A stretch of DNA of 64,000 bases from Batillaria attramentaria (taxonomy: Eukaryota > Mollusca > Gastropoda > Batillariidae), in contig JACVVK020000465.1 in assembly GCA_018292915.2 (NCBI GenBank), positions 62,001-126,000 of the forward strand, given 5' to 3'. Of this stretch, positions 1 through 13,500 are shown piece by piece. The notes below the pieces were generated by a model. The model saw nothing but the letters and a program-made list of their open reading frames with translations. It searched no databases and was not told where the DNA came from. A program made the translations under genes and the position numbers. Each line of letters begins with the position of its first letter. Within the stretch, counting starts at the first letter, position 1.

Positions 1-167
1 CGGCCCTCTCGTAGCATGAAGGAAAACTGCATTTGAATTTTCTTACTAGGGTTTGACATACGTGAATTAATAACAAAGTTCATTCTTGTATTTATCTGTT
101 GATCAGAAAGTTGCATTTTTCATTGATGCCAAATGGTAATGTATGTTTTCTGGATGCATGGTGATAG

Positions 168-431
168 CAAGGGAACGACATTGACCTGAAGCCCATGGGG
201 AGTCGTCAGATGCAGAAACAAACGTTCACCGTTCACTGGGGGCCTGACAACACTGGGGACATGCTCTTCATGGAGGTTTGTACCATGCCTCACAACCCCC
301 CACACCGCCTTACTCCTGGAGAAAGTGTTGAGGGGAGGGGGGGGGGGTAGAGAGGGAGGGTGTGTGGGCGTGTGTGTGTGTGTGAGTGAGAGAGAGAGGG
401 TGTTTGGGGGTTTAACGTCCTTTTCCACCAT

Positions 432-476
<45 letters not shown>

Positions 477-1497
477 TTCTGCTGGTCAGACAGTTTTGCT
501 TTGTATGATTGTGACAGGTATGTGACGACTGCCTGTTGGTTGTGTGGTGATTGTGACAGGTATGTGACAACTGCTGTTTGTGTGTGATTGTGGCAGGTAT
601 GTGATGACTGCCTGTTGTTGCGGAGTGTGACGGGGATGATTCACGACCGATGGTGGTTTGAAAAGCTGGTTAACATGACGTACTGCCCCAAGACCAGGGT
701 ACTGTGTCTGTGGCGTAAGAACGGGGAGAAGGTCCAACTCAACCAGTTCTACACCAAGAAGGTGGGTATGATGGTGACTGTAGTAACCAGTGGGGGTGGT
801 GCTTGGCTGAACACTCCCAGGCTCATCCGCTTGAATCAGAGGGTTGCATGTGTGAACGTTTTTCAAATACAGTAGAAACTTTTTTGAGCGACCTTTCACG
901 GGACCGAGCAAAAACGGTCGTGAACAACAACTGGTCGCCCAAACTGCAGTCAGTCACAATGGCGTCCGGACCTGGCCCTGCCCGGCCGGGAGGCGCGCAT
1001 ATCAACCGTAGGGATCATTGCATAATAAGTACAGTGTGCATGCGTGGATTTGACTCAGAAGCAGAGTTTGGTGTTTCTGTGGAGTCTTCCAATAATCAAG
1101 ATTGTGCGGCTTTACCTAAATTTCAGCGACGGAAAACGTAAACAGAGTCGCATGTGCCACCATGTTTTTAACCACTTCCGTTTCATGCGGTGTCGTGAAC
1201 TTGTGTTTGCTAAGTGTCAAATCGGTGAGTTTAGTCTGGTTGAATTCCCAGCGGCATCACAGCCTCTGTCTCTCCATCTCTTTCTTTCTCTCTTTCACCG
1301 TCACGGTGGCAGTGACACACACACACACACACGCGCGCGCGCTCGCACCCACACGTGTCCTAACGATGTGCACTGATATCCCGGCGCTGCCAGTTTGCTA
1401 AGTGTCAAATCACCGAGTTTAGTCCGGTTGAATTCCCAGCGGCATCACAGCCTCTCTCTCTCCATCTCTCTCTCTCACCGTCACGGTGGCAGTGACA

Positions 1498-1552
<55 letters not shown>

Positions 1553-4500
1553 GTGCGCGCGCACGCTCTCACCCACACGTGTACAAACGACGTACACTGA
1601 CTGACATCCCGGCGTTGCAGATTTGCTAAGTGTCAAATCGCTGAGTTCAGTCCGACTGAATTCCTAGCGGCAGTTTCCGTTTTCTTTCTTGTCAAAACAA
1701 CATAAAAACAAGGAGGATTAGGAACCACACCATACCTATCAACTATCCGCCTTAATTCGCTCACACGCACTGGCACACAAAGAAACACCTTCACACACAC
1801 ACACACACTGACATGCCCGTGATAGGGCGTCTTGTGGAAATAATGGTCAGTGAGTTGACAGGTGTTAAGGGTGTCAGAACTGGCGGATGAGGTGATCACA
1901 ACCCGCATAACTGCAGTCGTGTTTAGGGGGCGACGCGCTAATTGCCCTGTCTTTGTCCGAGGTCACGCGTGCACAGTAGGGGGTGGGTTCAAGCGGCGGG
2001 TCGCGGGTAGTGTCAGCCCAAGTGCCCTGGGCGGTGGAAGGTAAATCGGCTGCCGGCGAAGTGTGAAGCGCCAACTAAGCCAGTTGTGGCCGCCCACAAC
2101 AGAGACGCGGGGTCGTTTTGCAAGCAGAACAGCGGTCTTAAGTCGCGTACTGCAGTTGGTCGGTCGTTGGAGATGCAATAAAGAAGAAAAACCGTCCGTG
2201 CCGGGCGAAAACGGTCGTGAACGAAAAACGGTCGCTCGTTCAAGATGTCGCTCAATCAAGTTTCTACTGTACCATCGTCAGATGGTCTTGTAACATTGAA
2301 GAAAATTGTGTAGCAAACATGTAAAATCTGCGCCCTTGAAAGTTTTCTATCTCCGATTGTTTCACTCTGATCCATGTTCATCGCAGACAGACTTGCAGAT
2401 AAGTAGGCTGTTTCTCCTCCAACTAGAGGTGGTACATATGATGACGTTTACGTGCTAGGGAGTTTCTGGCAGTGACAGTGTATGTTTTATGCCCAACAGT
2501 GCCGTGAGCTGTACTTCTGTGTGAAGGAAGCCATGGAGAAAGCAGCCTCTCGCAACAGTGGCCGAATACCCGGTATGTCCATGAAAACTCACACTTCTCT
2601 CTCTTATTTGTCATTAGTTGATGGGGGTAGAAAAGAGGAGATAACATGGGACGGGTACAAACAGTGAAAAAGATTGCCTCGGTCAGTGTTTGATTAACAA
2701 TGTGATGGAACAGACAAAGACTGGCAGACTAACCAACAGTGGAAGGTAGATGAATGATCATACAGGTGGTAGGAGAAACATTAACAAAGCACTGCCTTTT
2801 TCCCCTCTCTTTCTCTCTCAGGCCCAGAGTTGGGAGGGGAGTTCCCTGTGCAGGACTTGAAGAGTGGTCAAGGGGGACTACTTCAAGTTTGCATGGAGGG
2901 CATTGGTCTCCTCTTGGCCAACAGCAAGGCAAGTTCACTTTCTCACATGTTGTGTGTAGAAATTGTCACTTACACTGTGGCAAGCAGGATAAGCTGTACA
3001 GCATTGACTTGATCCATTGTTCACTTGCCATCTTTGGAGAAGAGGGGGCGGGGGCGGGAGTGAGAGAGAGTGCATGTGTCTGTATGTGTGTGTGTGTGTG
3101 TGAGGTCTTGGTTTAGTTACATGTGCACCTATCAGCTTTCAGTAGCTCATACTACACAGTTTTCTATCTTTATTCCTGTCTGCAGGAGTACTTTTCAGAT
3201 TTGCCCATTTTCTTTCTGTTTATGACTGTATCTGAAGTTGCTACTTTGTTGTGTAGTTCCCAGCAGACTGGGAGAACTGTGGCAGGCGACTTGTGGCAGG
3301 GAAAGTCTGTTTTGTCAGTTTGGTGCTACCAGCTTCTCTCTCTCCTCTTCCAATACATGTGGCACAGTTGACTGGACAGCTGGTGTCCGTCGGCTGGATT
3401 CAAATAGACATTTATTGGACTACAGCTTTTGGGGAATGACTTTGTTTTGCAGGCTTCTGTTCTATCTGTAAATGCAGTTTATGCATTCTGGTGTTTGGCC
3501 AAGGTGCTGTTCATGTGGACAAAGTGTGTCATAGGGATTACAACCACCAAAATGTCAGTTACAACCGGAAGGCTTTGTGAGAAAAATTAGTATTTGTGGG
3601 AAAATACAGGCTGAAATTCATTCTGGCAAACAGAGCTTCTCTGGCAGAAGTGAACGAACACGTAGTTGTACACGTACATACAACACTGGTGCTGGGTAAT
3701 CAGGAATGATGAATCTTGGGACTGTTCACCATATGGGCCACTGGGGTGTGTTACTAGTGGACTGGGTTATGGGACCCCTACAAGTTGGAAGGGTGCCTTG
3801 TACCTGGCTAAGACTGAGTCCAAAAGCAGCAGTTTTTGCAGGCCTTTGTTTCCATGTACAAACAGCGTGTTCCTTCACTTCCATTAAGATTGATAGAGTT
3901 GTGCTGAATATAGAGACTGTAGTGTATGTTTTATTCCCTGTCTCTTGCTCTCTGCCTTTTAATCAAAATGCTTTTTTTTCAGTAGCATTTTTTAGCAAAT
4001 AGTTCAAATTATACATTGTTTTCCTGGACTGTTGTTTGAGGGGGCCCTTTTTTGCTTACGCTGTTCACACCCACTTCTTTCCTTTGTCTGGTTCATGTTC
4101 TGCTGGAGGTGGAGATTTCTTTATGTGTATTGTCGTCTTTTACTGTCTCGTCCCAAGTGTGATACGTATAAACTGGCTGGCTGCTTTTCCTAGCTGTCTT
4201 GTCATTTCTTTCTCTTTTTTTTTGGTCTGGGGTCCACAGGCTGATTTGATTATGTTTGTGCTAGGGTTTGTTCTCGGCTCTCAGTTCTTTTGTTGCCTGT
4301 ATTTCTGTTGGGCTTCAGCGCAGGTTAGTGTAGGCACAGGCTTTCTCAGTAAACCAGGAGCACAGTTCTCATGCTAAACCAGCAGAATCCAAATTTACCT
4401 TGGAGGCAGATCGTGAAACTAGTGCAAAAGGCAACATTTCAGATCAGCCGAAAGCAAGTAAAGAAGGAAATTGCTGAGACATTCTGCACAGTGAATGTCA

Positions 4501-7500
4501 CATACTGAGTGTTTGCATCTTGAGCACAAAGAATTGGTTTAGCACATTCTCTTGCTGCAGTGATTTGCGTGATCAGAGCCAGCTAGATATGGCAGGAACA
4601 CATGTCCTGTATTCCCCTGGATGATAAGCAAGAAGAGAAGAGCAGTGCCAGCAGGGATACATGTGTCTTACTGTGTGTCTGTGATGCATTCACCTGTACA
4701 GTGTGTGGAGCCGTGTTTTCTGTACTGTTTGTGAGTTCTGACAATTACACGTTTATTGTCCTCAAGGTTTTTACCACCTTGTCCCTCCCTGTCCAGGGTT
4801 TGATTGCCATGTTTTGTAACTATATCAGTATTGGTACTTTCAGTTGTATTTCTTACAGTGAGAAACATACTTCCTCACCCCTCTCCCTCGCCTTTTGTCT
4901 TGTGGATGCTGTGTCATGCTGTTTTGTAACTTTGCCTTGTGCTCCTTTTTCATTCAACCTCACATGAAGAAAAGTACCTACAGTAACTTGCTCAGAAGTA
5001 AGCTTTGCTGATCTGTATGACGTGCCTTCAAAACCTGTCAGGCAGCCCAAGTGCTATGAATTTGGTTTTAGTGGATGTGATTGAACTGAGATGTGTCTTC
5101 AATATTTGACACACAGTATAGACTGTTGACTGCTCATTTTAGAAGCAGAGCCAGCTTGAGTTGCTCCAAGAATGTAGGTGAGGATTTTGAAGAGATGTTG
5201 CAGCGCATGCACAAAGATGACGTGTGCACAAATGGAGGCAAATGAAAGTACCCTGACGGCGTCACAGTTTTGCCATTGATTGAGAACTGGTTTTGGGACA
5301 AAATTTATTATGTTAGCCCCTGGCACAGCAGAAATGCCTGTCTCTCTCTCTCTCTGTACTACATGTATAGACTTTGAAGCCAAGCTGGCTGCTGCATGCT
5401 TAGGTCACAGGAAGACAGACAGATAGACTTGAAGCGTAAGCCCAGAAGCGGAGAGAAAACAGATAGGCCTGTGTGTCTCCCAGCCGTCAGGAGGTGGAAG
5501 TTAGATGTTGTATGGGGTTTCCCAGTGATCCACAAGTGGCCAGCTGCTTTCTGTGTCATGTGACATTTTTACATCTCTTGTCCTGTGTATATTTTGTCTT
5601 TTTCACATGTTTTTGCTTAGATGAACTTGGGAGATGGTCTGACAGTCTATGTTGTGTACTGTTTCTTGATTTTCTCCCCTCCCCCGTGTCACTGTTCACT
5701 GCAATGTGCCCTGACTTTCTTCAGTCAAACTCTCCTTCTATAGTTAAAGTTGGCCCTTCAAACTTGTGTTCTGCACTTTTTCTAAGCCGGACCACGGGAG
5801 CGCAAGGAAAACCTTTATTTGTTTTGGTTGGGATATTTTTCTGTTCTTTTTCGTGAAGAAGGAAGATGTTATAACAGGCTTTTGTTTTCTTTTTTCTCTG
5901 TCCGTCTGTGCTTCCTTCCGCAAGTGTGCCTGAAACAGGATTTTGAGGGTAATTAAAGCGTGACTGTTCTGTACTGTAAAATAATACGCGTCAACATTTG
6001 GTTGGCGGGTTTAGAGCAGAGCTGGTATGACTACTCTAGTAACGTATGTTGTGACATCCGCCCCGGCGTAGCGGCCATCTCTAAAGTTCTTTCGTTGGTG
6101 TAATAGTTTTCTTTTCTGTTTGTTTTAATTAGTTTTGTTGTCGTCTTTTGGTGACTGCTCCACTTTCTTAGACATCAGGTTAGATTTTCTAGGACTTTCT
6201 TTCGTTTCACCTTTCGTTTTTTGGTTTTTGTTTTCTGAGTTTCGGTATGTTGTTTACCTGATTTGTGTTTTCCTACCAGTTTTAGTAGAGCTTTAAATGT
6301 CTAGACAGCTTGGTGTGCTTCGAACGAGTGCCTCATGATGACGTGCATAAAGCGTGTTTTTGGTCGTTGAGTGTTTGTGAAGATGCTCCCCGTGTGTGTG
6401 CCCCAGATACAGTAGCTGTAGACTATGTGTGTTGATGTTGTTATTTTCCACTTTCACACTCCTGTCTTTTCTGGTTGCTCCTCGATCGTTTCCGATTTTA
6501 TGCTCCTTGAGAGTAGTGTGCCCTTGATCTTCTTGACTGATCCATCCCCCTTACCTTGCTAGTACCGATAAATTTGTCAGCAAGTTTCGAGTCATGATAA
6601 CTCGTTTTCCCTTTTTTTTTTCCTTTAAGAAAAAATCAAAACAGTCTTTGAATGATGCTCGGTAGTTTTAAGTTTGACCTTGTTTGATAATGATGTAGCT
6701 CATGTGTTTCATTTGATCAGGTTTCTATTTGTTGCCATAACAAAATGTTATATTGAAAGTTTATTTCCTTTTTTTTTATGCCCACTCACGAGTGGCTGTC
6801 ACATCTTCTTTGCGTTAGAGTTATGTTTTTATCCACATTTTCGTTTCAGTCGTTTATTGAGCTAAGTCGTATCAGGAAATGTTTCACACTGAAAGGAGGC
6901 ATATTTGTGCTAGAAGAATTTGGTAAGAGATATCCTCGTTTTACCTATTTTTTGATACCTCTCTGTATTCATACCTCTGGGCTTCTTGTCTTGCTAATCC
7001 CCTCGTGAGGTTTTGGCTGTTTAGTTGGTCTTGTGTTCATTTATATGCTTGGATTTTTTTTCTTTTGTTTTGCATGCTGATGTTGTCATGACTTAACATC
7101 TTTTTTTCTGTTCTGCAAACATTTCATTGGTGAGACTGTTGGGCAGATGTCTTGATGTATTGACACAACATTTACTATTAGTGAGACTGTGTGTTGATGT
7201 ATTGACACAACATTTACTTGCTGATTTAGAGACAAAATGTAATTATTGAATTCTTGTATCAGTCAACAGTTAAGTACCCTCCCCCCAAAAACCAACCAAA
7301 CAAACAAACAAGCAAAAAACAAAACAACTATAAAAAAAACCAACCCCCAAAAAACCCAAACAAAACAAACAACAAAAACCGACCCCCCCCCCCCACCCCC
7401 CCAAACAACAACAACAACAACAACAGAACCCCCCCCCCCCCACCCCGAAAAACAAACATCACCACCAAAAGCAAGCAAGCAAACAAACAACAACAAAACA

Positions 7501-10500
7501 AAAACAAACCCACAGCAGTGCATTCATCCATTGTCTGCATTGACCTGTTTGCACCACCACCAGATCAGTGCGAAAATTAATCACCGTAAATAATAAAAAA
7601 ATGAAATGTAACATTTGAAGTAAATGTAAGTTTGAGGCCCCCCCCCCCCCCTTTTTTTTTTACCCTTTTAATCAGACTTCTGAGCTTCAGTATGAATCGT
7701 GCCCAACATTTCTCATATTTCCCTGTTTTGTTCACCCGCCTACCTTACCTTCATGTATTTGTTCTTTTCTTTTTGTGTGTCCTTGATGAGATGGCCAGTA
7801 CATGTATATTGTGTGGTTGTGGGACAATGTCCAGGTTTGATATCGGTGCTTGTGACTTTCGTGGCCTTTTAGTTGCTTCTATTGTATACTTGTCTCTTGT
7901 GCACACTGTGCAAGTGGTATGTTGTACATGAAGCAGGAGCAAACTTGGCTGTCTTCATTCTTTAGCCCGAACTTACTGATACATGTACCTAGTGTCAGAT
8001 GGGAAATGTTAGTGGCACATGTATGTTGGGGGATGATGGATGGTAAGTACAAGTAGTTGGACTGGGATGCAGCTTTATATGCTCACCTTCTTTTTTCTCT
8101 CTCATAAAATTATAATTGATATGCTTGGTTTGGCATGTATGCTTGGTGTATTTTTTCCCCTGATAACATCCAGTAAAGACTGGAAGTGTTTCAATCTGTG
8201 CAGGTCTTGGTTTTTTTGTGTTTTTTTTTTTCCAGACGCTTTTTGGCGTTTAAGCTGGGGATAAGCATGAGCTGCATGTTGTGCAGGAATTCAGGTTTAG
8301 GGGAGGGGACAGGGTCCTCTCTTTTACCAAGACCAATAGATTGCAAGCTGCTTTACTTCTAAAGCCAATGCTGTACTGACAGTATGTTTTTTTGTTTTTT
8401 AAATTCTGTTCAGCTGTAATACTTACAAAAAAAGAAAAAAAAAAGGTACAGATGTCAGACTTTTGTTTTAAATCATAAGAACAATTTTCCCGTATGACAA
8501 GCAGAATGTGAAGAATTCAAGTTTTTGTCTGTTGTGTTTGCATGCATGTCTTTTTGTCTGTCCTGAATATGCATTATCCCTCTCAGCCCTTCCATCAGAC
8601 TCCATTTATTCATCCACTCATTCATTCGCTCGCTCACTCACTCATTCATGCATCCATTTATTCTTCTCGCCCTTCAGTGATAAAGACTAAACGACATCAT
8701 GTCAGATATTGCCCAGGTTTTGCTACACTCCGGTCACATTGGAAGGAGTTCTGGATACAAGAAATAATAATGATAGCGTTAGGGTAAATGGTGAAATTCT
8801 TGTTTGTTATGAATTTTGGGGAGCAAGAAAGAGGTATGAAAGTATACAGATGGGTTTCAAGGAACATGTGAGATGACTGTGATCCAGTATGCGTCAGTCT
8901 TGTAGAAGCTGGAACAGGGTCTGTGGGATATTTCATGTCGCATACACATTTAAAGTGCCAAATTTTACATAGAGTATTGTAGATGAATTGGATGGTTTTG
9001 TCATCACAGACACATATACATGTAGTATCATTTTGGTGACATCAGCATCGTGTGAAACCCCTTTTTGTCATGGATTGGTGCTACAGTATGTAATTATGCC
9101 TTCCTCCTTAGACAAATCTCCTATGTGGTTGCACATACTGTACAATGTCATCCTAAGTGTTGGTCAAACCAAGTGGGACACATACCGTACATGGACACAT
9201 ATCTAGTTCAGACAGGCGTACTGGAGTTAGCTAGTTGTGTTATTTCTGTCCGTACCCATGCTTACAGACACACGAGCATGTATGTCATTCAGACTGCACA
9301 AAATAGTTTGTAAGTAAAGGGACAATGCATTGCCAGTCTTCGATCATTTTGAGCATCTTGTTTCATCAGTGAAAGTCCACTGAGCCAAAGTAGTATTATC
9401 GCACCTACGTTTCATCTCTCATTTTATGCATCTTGTATTCAGGAAATGTGTTTTGGCATTTTTAAAATGTGTTTCTTCATTTCTGCTTGTGGATAAGGGA
9501 AGCATTAAGTGGGAGTAAATTTCCCTGTCTCTCTCAGGATGCATGAGTCTTGACCTAGTGGCCTTATTGCATTCAGATTTGTCTGACTGATGATCCTGGG
9601 GCATTGTTTCATTTAGTCCATAGAAATGTGCTTAACTATTGGCTTTATAACATTCATAAAAATTGCAGCAGTTACAGAATTTATCTTTACCAGAAACTAT
9701 TTAATTATCTGCTAACTTGATGCCTTCTTTGAATTTTGAACATTTGACATGATTATGAGTGTTTTGTGGTTTCACAAAGAACTGTATTGAGTCCATTTGG
9801 TAGTGTCAGTAATCAGGCTTCCTTCTACCAAATTGTTTTGAAGCATTTTGGACATGTTTGTGAATGGTCAAAAATCGCATGTTTCAGCTCATGCTTTGTA
9901 TATTTTCATTTTTCCTAATATCTCCTTTTTTTTTTTTTTTTTTTAAAGAATCTACAGTGAAATTGAGCAGAACGATGAAGTGGTCACGGTGTGCAAGTTT
10001 AGATAATGACATTGTTACAGGCATTAGTTACAGGCAAATGTTATGGGTAAGTGTTGGGGGTAGTCTACCTTTTTTGCCTTCTGTGTTACAGATTCCAAAA
10101 CCAAACAAGTGATTCAGCACAAATTCAAATCCAGTATGGTGAGTAACCTTGGTTGACTTTTCACCCCACTCTGTCCTGCATGTATAGTGGAAGGGGGAAA
10201 AAACATCCATTTTTCTCTCACAGAAATGTTTTATCCTTTCAAGTTTATGTTTTCCCTGCTTTAGTTACCTGAGGTGGGTCTGGTGTAAATTACCATTTGT
10301 TTTCCCTGATACTGATACATGTATGAAGAGGGGGGGTGGGGGTGTTCCTACAAGTTTTCAGTGATTCATTGAATTTCCTGCACTCAGTATTTTAATGTTA
10401 TATGCGGGTGTCTGAAAATACCCAGTAGCAAAGCACTTGCGAAACTCTGATGATAAAATACAGATGTTGCTTTTCTCTGTGATAGACTTCAGTTTTGTTT

Positions 10501-13500
10501 TGTTTTTGTATTTCTCTTGCACACCCAAGTACATGTATGTCACACATTGTGTAGGCTGGATATTAAAATTAATGAACATTTGGGTCTCTTTCGAGCTTGT
10601 TTGTTTTGTGCCTGTTTTTAGTTTCCTCTCCCTTTGGACTGCCCTGCTGTAAACTGTTTTGGCTTCAGCCTGCAGTATCACCTTATGTTTGCAATCGTCT
10701 TTTTTGCTTTCAGTGCTTTTTGAAAAAAATATTATTTCAAAAAACTTTTCATTGGCATGAATCAGAATGAAGACCATGTCCTGATGTTTTGCAAAAACAA
10801 ATTGCCATGTGTACTTTTATTGACACCACACATGTAAAATACACTAGAGTGGACTGGTGGACGTACACACAGACTCACCAACATTTGGCAGCACCCTGCT
10901 TTATAGATCTAATGCATTATATGCAGGGTATTGTGTGTAAAAAGATGTGAGAGAGAGATTGTGCATGGAAAATGTTTGACTAATCTGTGATGTTATTGTG
11001 CTGCTTCAGAAACAACATTCTTACTTTGTGCACTGGCTTCTTCCCCCTTGTTTTTAAGAAAACTTTTTTTTTCTTTCATTATAATTAATCCGTATCCTAT
11101 TGTACTGGTACCTGCCATCAATCACAACTTCGCAAAGTCCTTTGAGATGGGTTGAAAGGAGTTTATGTGTCGTGAAATGAGACGGGAATCATATATGTAC
11201 AGTAGTAGGCAAAAATGAATGTGGACTTGGGGAAAAGCAGGTAGAGGAATTGTTTGTGAAAAGAACTGCAGTACCGTACCTCCTGCCGCTGTGGGTTTGC
11301 TGCTGCTTTCAGTTTTACCTGTACTCAGAGTGAATGGGTGGTGAATAGCATGTCCATATCAAGTGTGTCCAAGTTTGGGGAAAATGTGAGATTAACTGTC
11401 AGGATGGTTTGTGTCAGTGGTGTATGCATGGTAGGTATAGATGTGGATCCAGTAACCATGGAGCCCATGACAATGTGTATTGGTGTGTGTGTGTGTGTGT
11501 GTACTGGATGAAGAAGTTGTGAGCACATTGTCCTCACTATTGGTGTGTCAGCCGGCCTGCACAAAAAAACCCGCACCACTGCACTCTATCTTCTCTTTCA
11601 CACTTGACCTTACTGGGGCAGACTGTGTGTACATATACTCTACCTACATGGCTTTAGTACAGATCTGAGTTATGTGACACACCCGTGGTCGTGTTGTGTG
11701 TGGCTTACTGTGGACTTGTTTTGTTTTTTCTCTCTCTGTCCCGGCAGGCTAACGAAATGGCAGTAATGTTCCACAGGATTGTTAGTGTACAATGGGCCAA
11801 ACCCATGGACAGTAAGCAATGTCACTACCTACCTACCTACCTACCTCGCCCTCACTTTATTACTAATTGCCGTTTTCATTCACGCTGCTAGTTGACTTGT
11901 GTTCTGGTTGTGTGTTGGCGTGATTTGCTTTGCTGTTTGTTGGTCATCAGTTACTCCCCCTTACATCCTCCCGCTGTTTTTTTGCCTCAGTGATAGCAGC
12001 GATGCACCCCCTTTCTGTGCCAGTTAAAGGCTACTTTTCCACGGTTATGTTTTGGAACAGTGAGGCCTGTGAGTGTGCCTAAATGCTTTTAAAAAAAGAA
12101 GAAGAAAAAAGTAAAAATCTTCATCAGTAGAGCTCTGAATGCAACACCGTGCTGTGTACAGGCTGTGTGTGTGAAAGTTCAAATGATCCTACTCACAGGT
12201 TGACTGAAACCCTAGCTGAACTCCTTCAGTTGGAGATGTAAGTGTACTTGTTTACATACTCATCACACTTCCCAGTGTTACCAAAGATAAGAAGGCAACA
12301 TTTTGCAAGAAAAAAAAGGCCAGGTTATTGGAGAAAAGAAAGACGTGACTAGTTATTTTGCTAAGATAAGCTGCTGATAACTGTTGGGGTGCATCACTGT
12401 GTGTGTGTCTCTGTGTGTGTGTGTGTGTGTGATGTTTTTGTTGCTATAGTTGGCCTGGACTAAATGACAACCGCCGGCTTCCAGCATCATCATCCTTGTA
12501 CATGTAGTTGGTGTGCAGTTTTGAATCACGCACACACTGTCCCACATTCCTCATGCCTACTGCTGGCATCTAACAACAACTTTCGCCTAATATACCGGTG
12601 TATTAGGATTATATATATAATATATATTCTACTATGATCAAATATTAGTTTACATTTCTCATATCTGACCATGCAGTACACATATAATGTTTGGGACACT
12701 GCTGGTACAATGTACAATACTTACACTAATGTGGGGGACAGGTCAATGTCCTTAATGTCAAGGGACAAAAGGTTTGTATGTTTGATTTCCACAAGAAATG
12801 TCTTTGCCACTGGGAAAGGGACTTGCAGGCTTAGACCCTAGAAGTGATTTTTAGTAGCAACATGTATTTTATTATCACTTGTTTATTTTTTTTTCATAAC
12901 TCACCTCACTGGTCCGTTCCCTCAACTGTTCTTGCAAAGAGACTGTGCATTGTTTGATGTCTTTATCTGTTCAAGGACGAGTGACAGCTTGTCAGAAGTC
13001 ATTAATGTAGAAATAATTGATCTTTTGGTGAACGTTTTTGATTTGTTTTAACTTCCACATTTGGTTTTTTGTGAAATCGTGCAGCAGCATCACATGTACA
13101 CATTCAGCACACATAGTGTTTAGTAAAGTAGATGTTTGTTTTCTTCCACACATTTCCTGCACCACTGTTGATAGTTCTGGTAGTTACCTGTTTGTTTTAC
13201 CAGTTTGAAGCTGAAGTTGTCATTGAAATATACACGTATATGGGTAGAGGAATGGCATTTACTTTATTTAGTGCTGATTTTTGTTCGGGTCTCAAGGACT
13301 GGCAGTGACTGCCCCACACATAGCTAACTACTACAGTAGTTTCTACTCATGAGTTTGTCGTAGGGTACAGCAATGGAAGCTTGTTCTTGTAGCCTAAACT
13401 CTACCACTGTAGTCATTCACCGCTTGCATGCAATGCACATTTTGATACTAATCAGTACCTTGGTTAATTCGTGTGAAGCTAGTACTGTAGTTCTGTGTAT

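Noticed and set aside
7246..7593. Long Pro/Thr/Lys- or Gly/Val/Phe-rich ORFs on both strands
   Set aside because: They come from C/A low-complexity DNA, with no family hallmark; same for 45025-45378 and 50343-50580.
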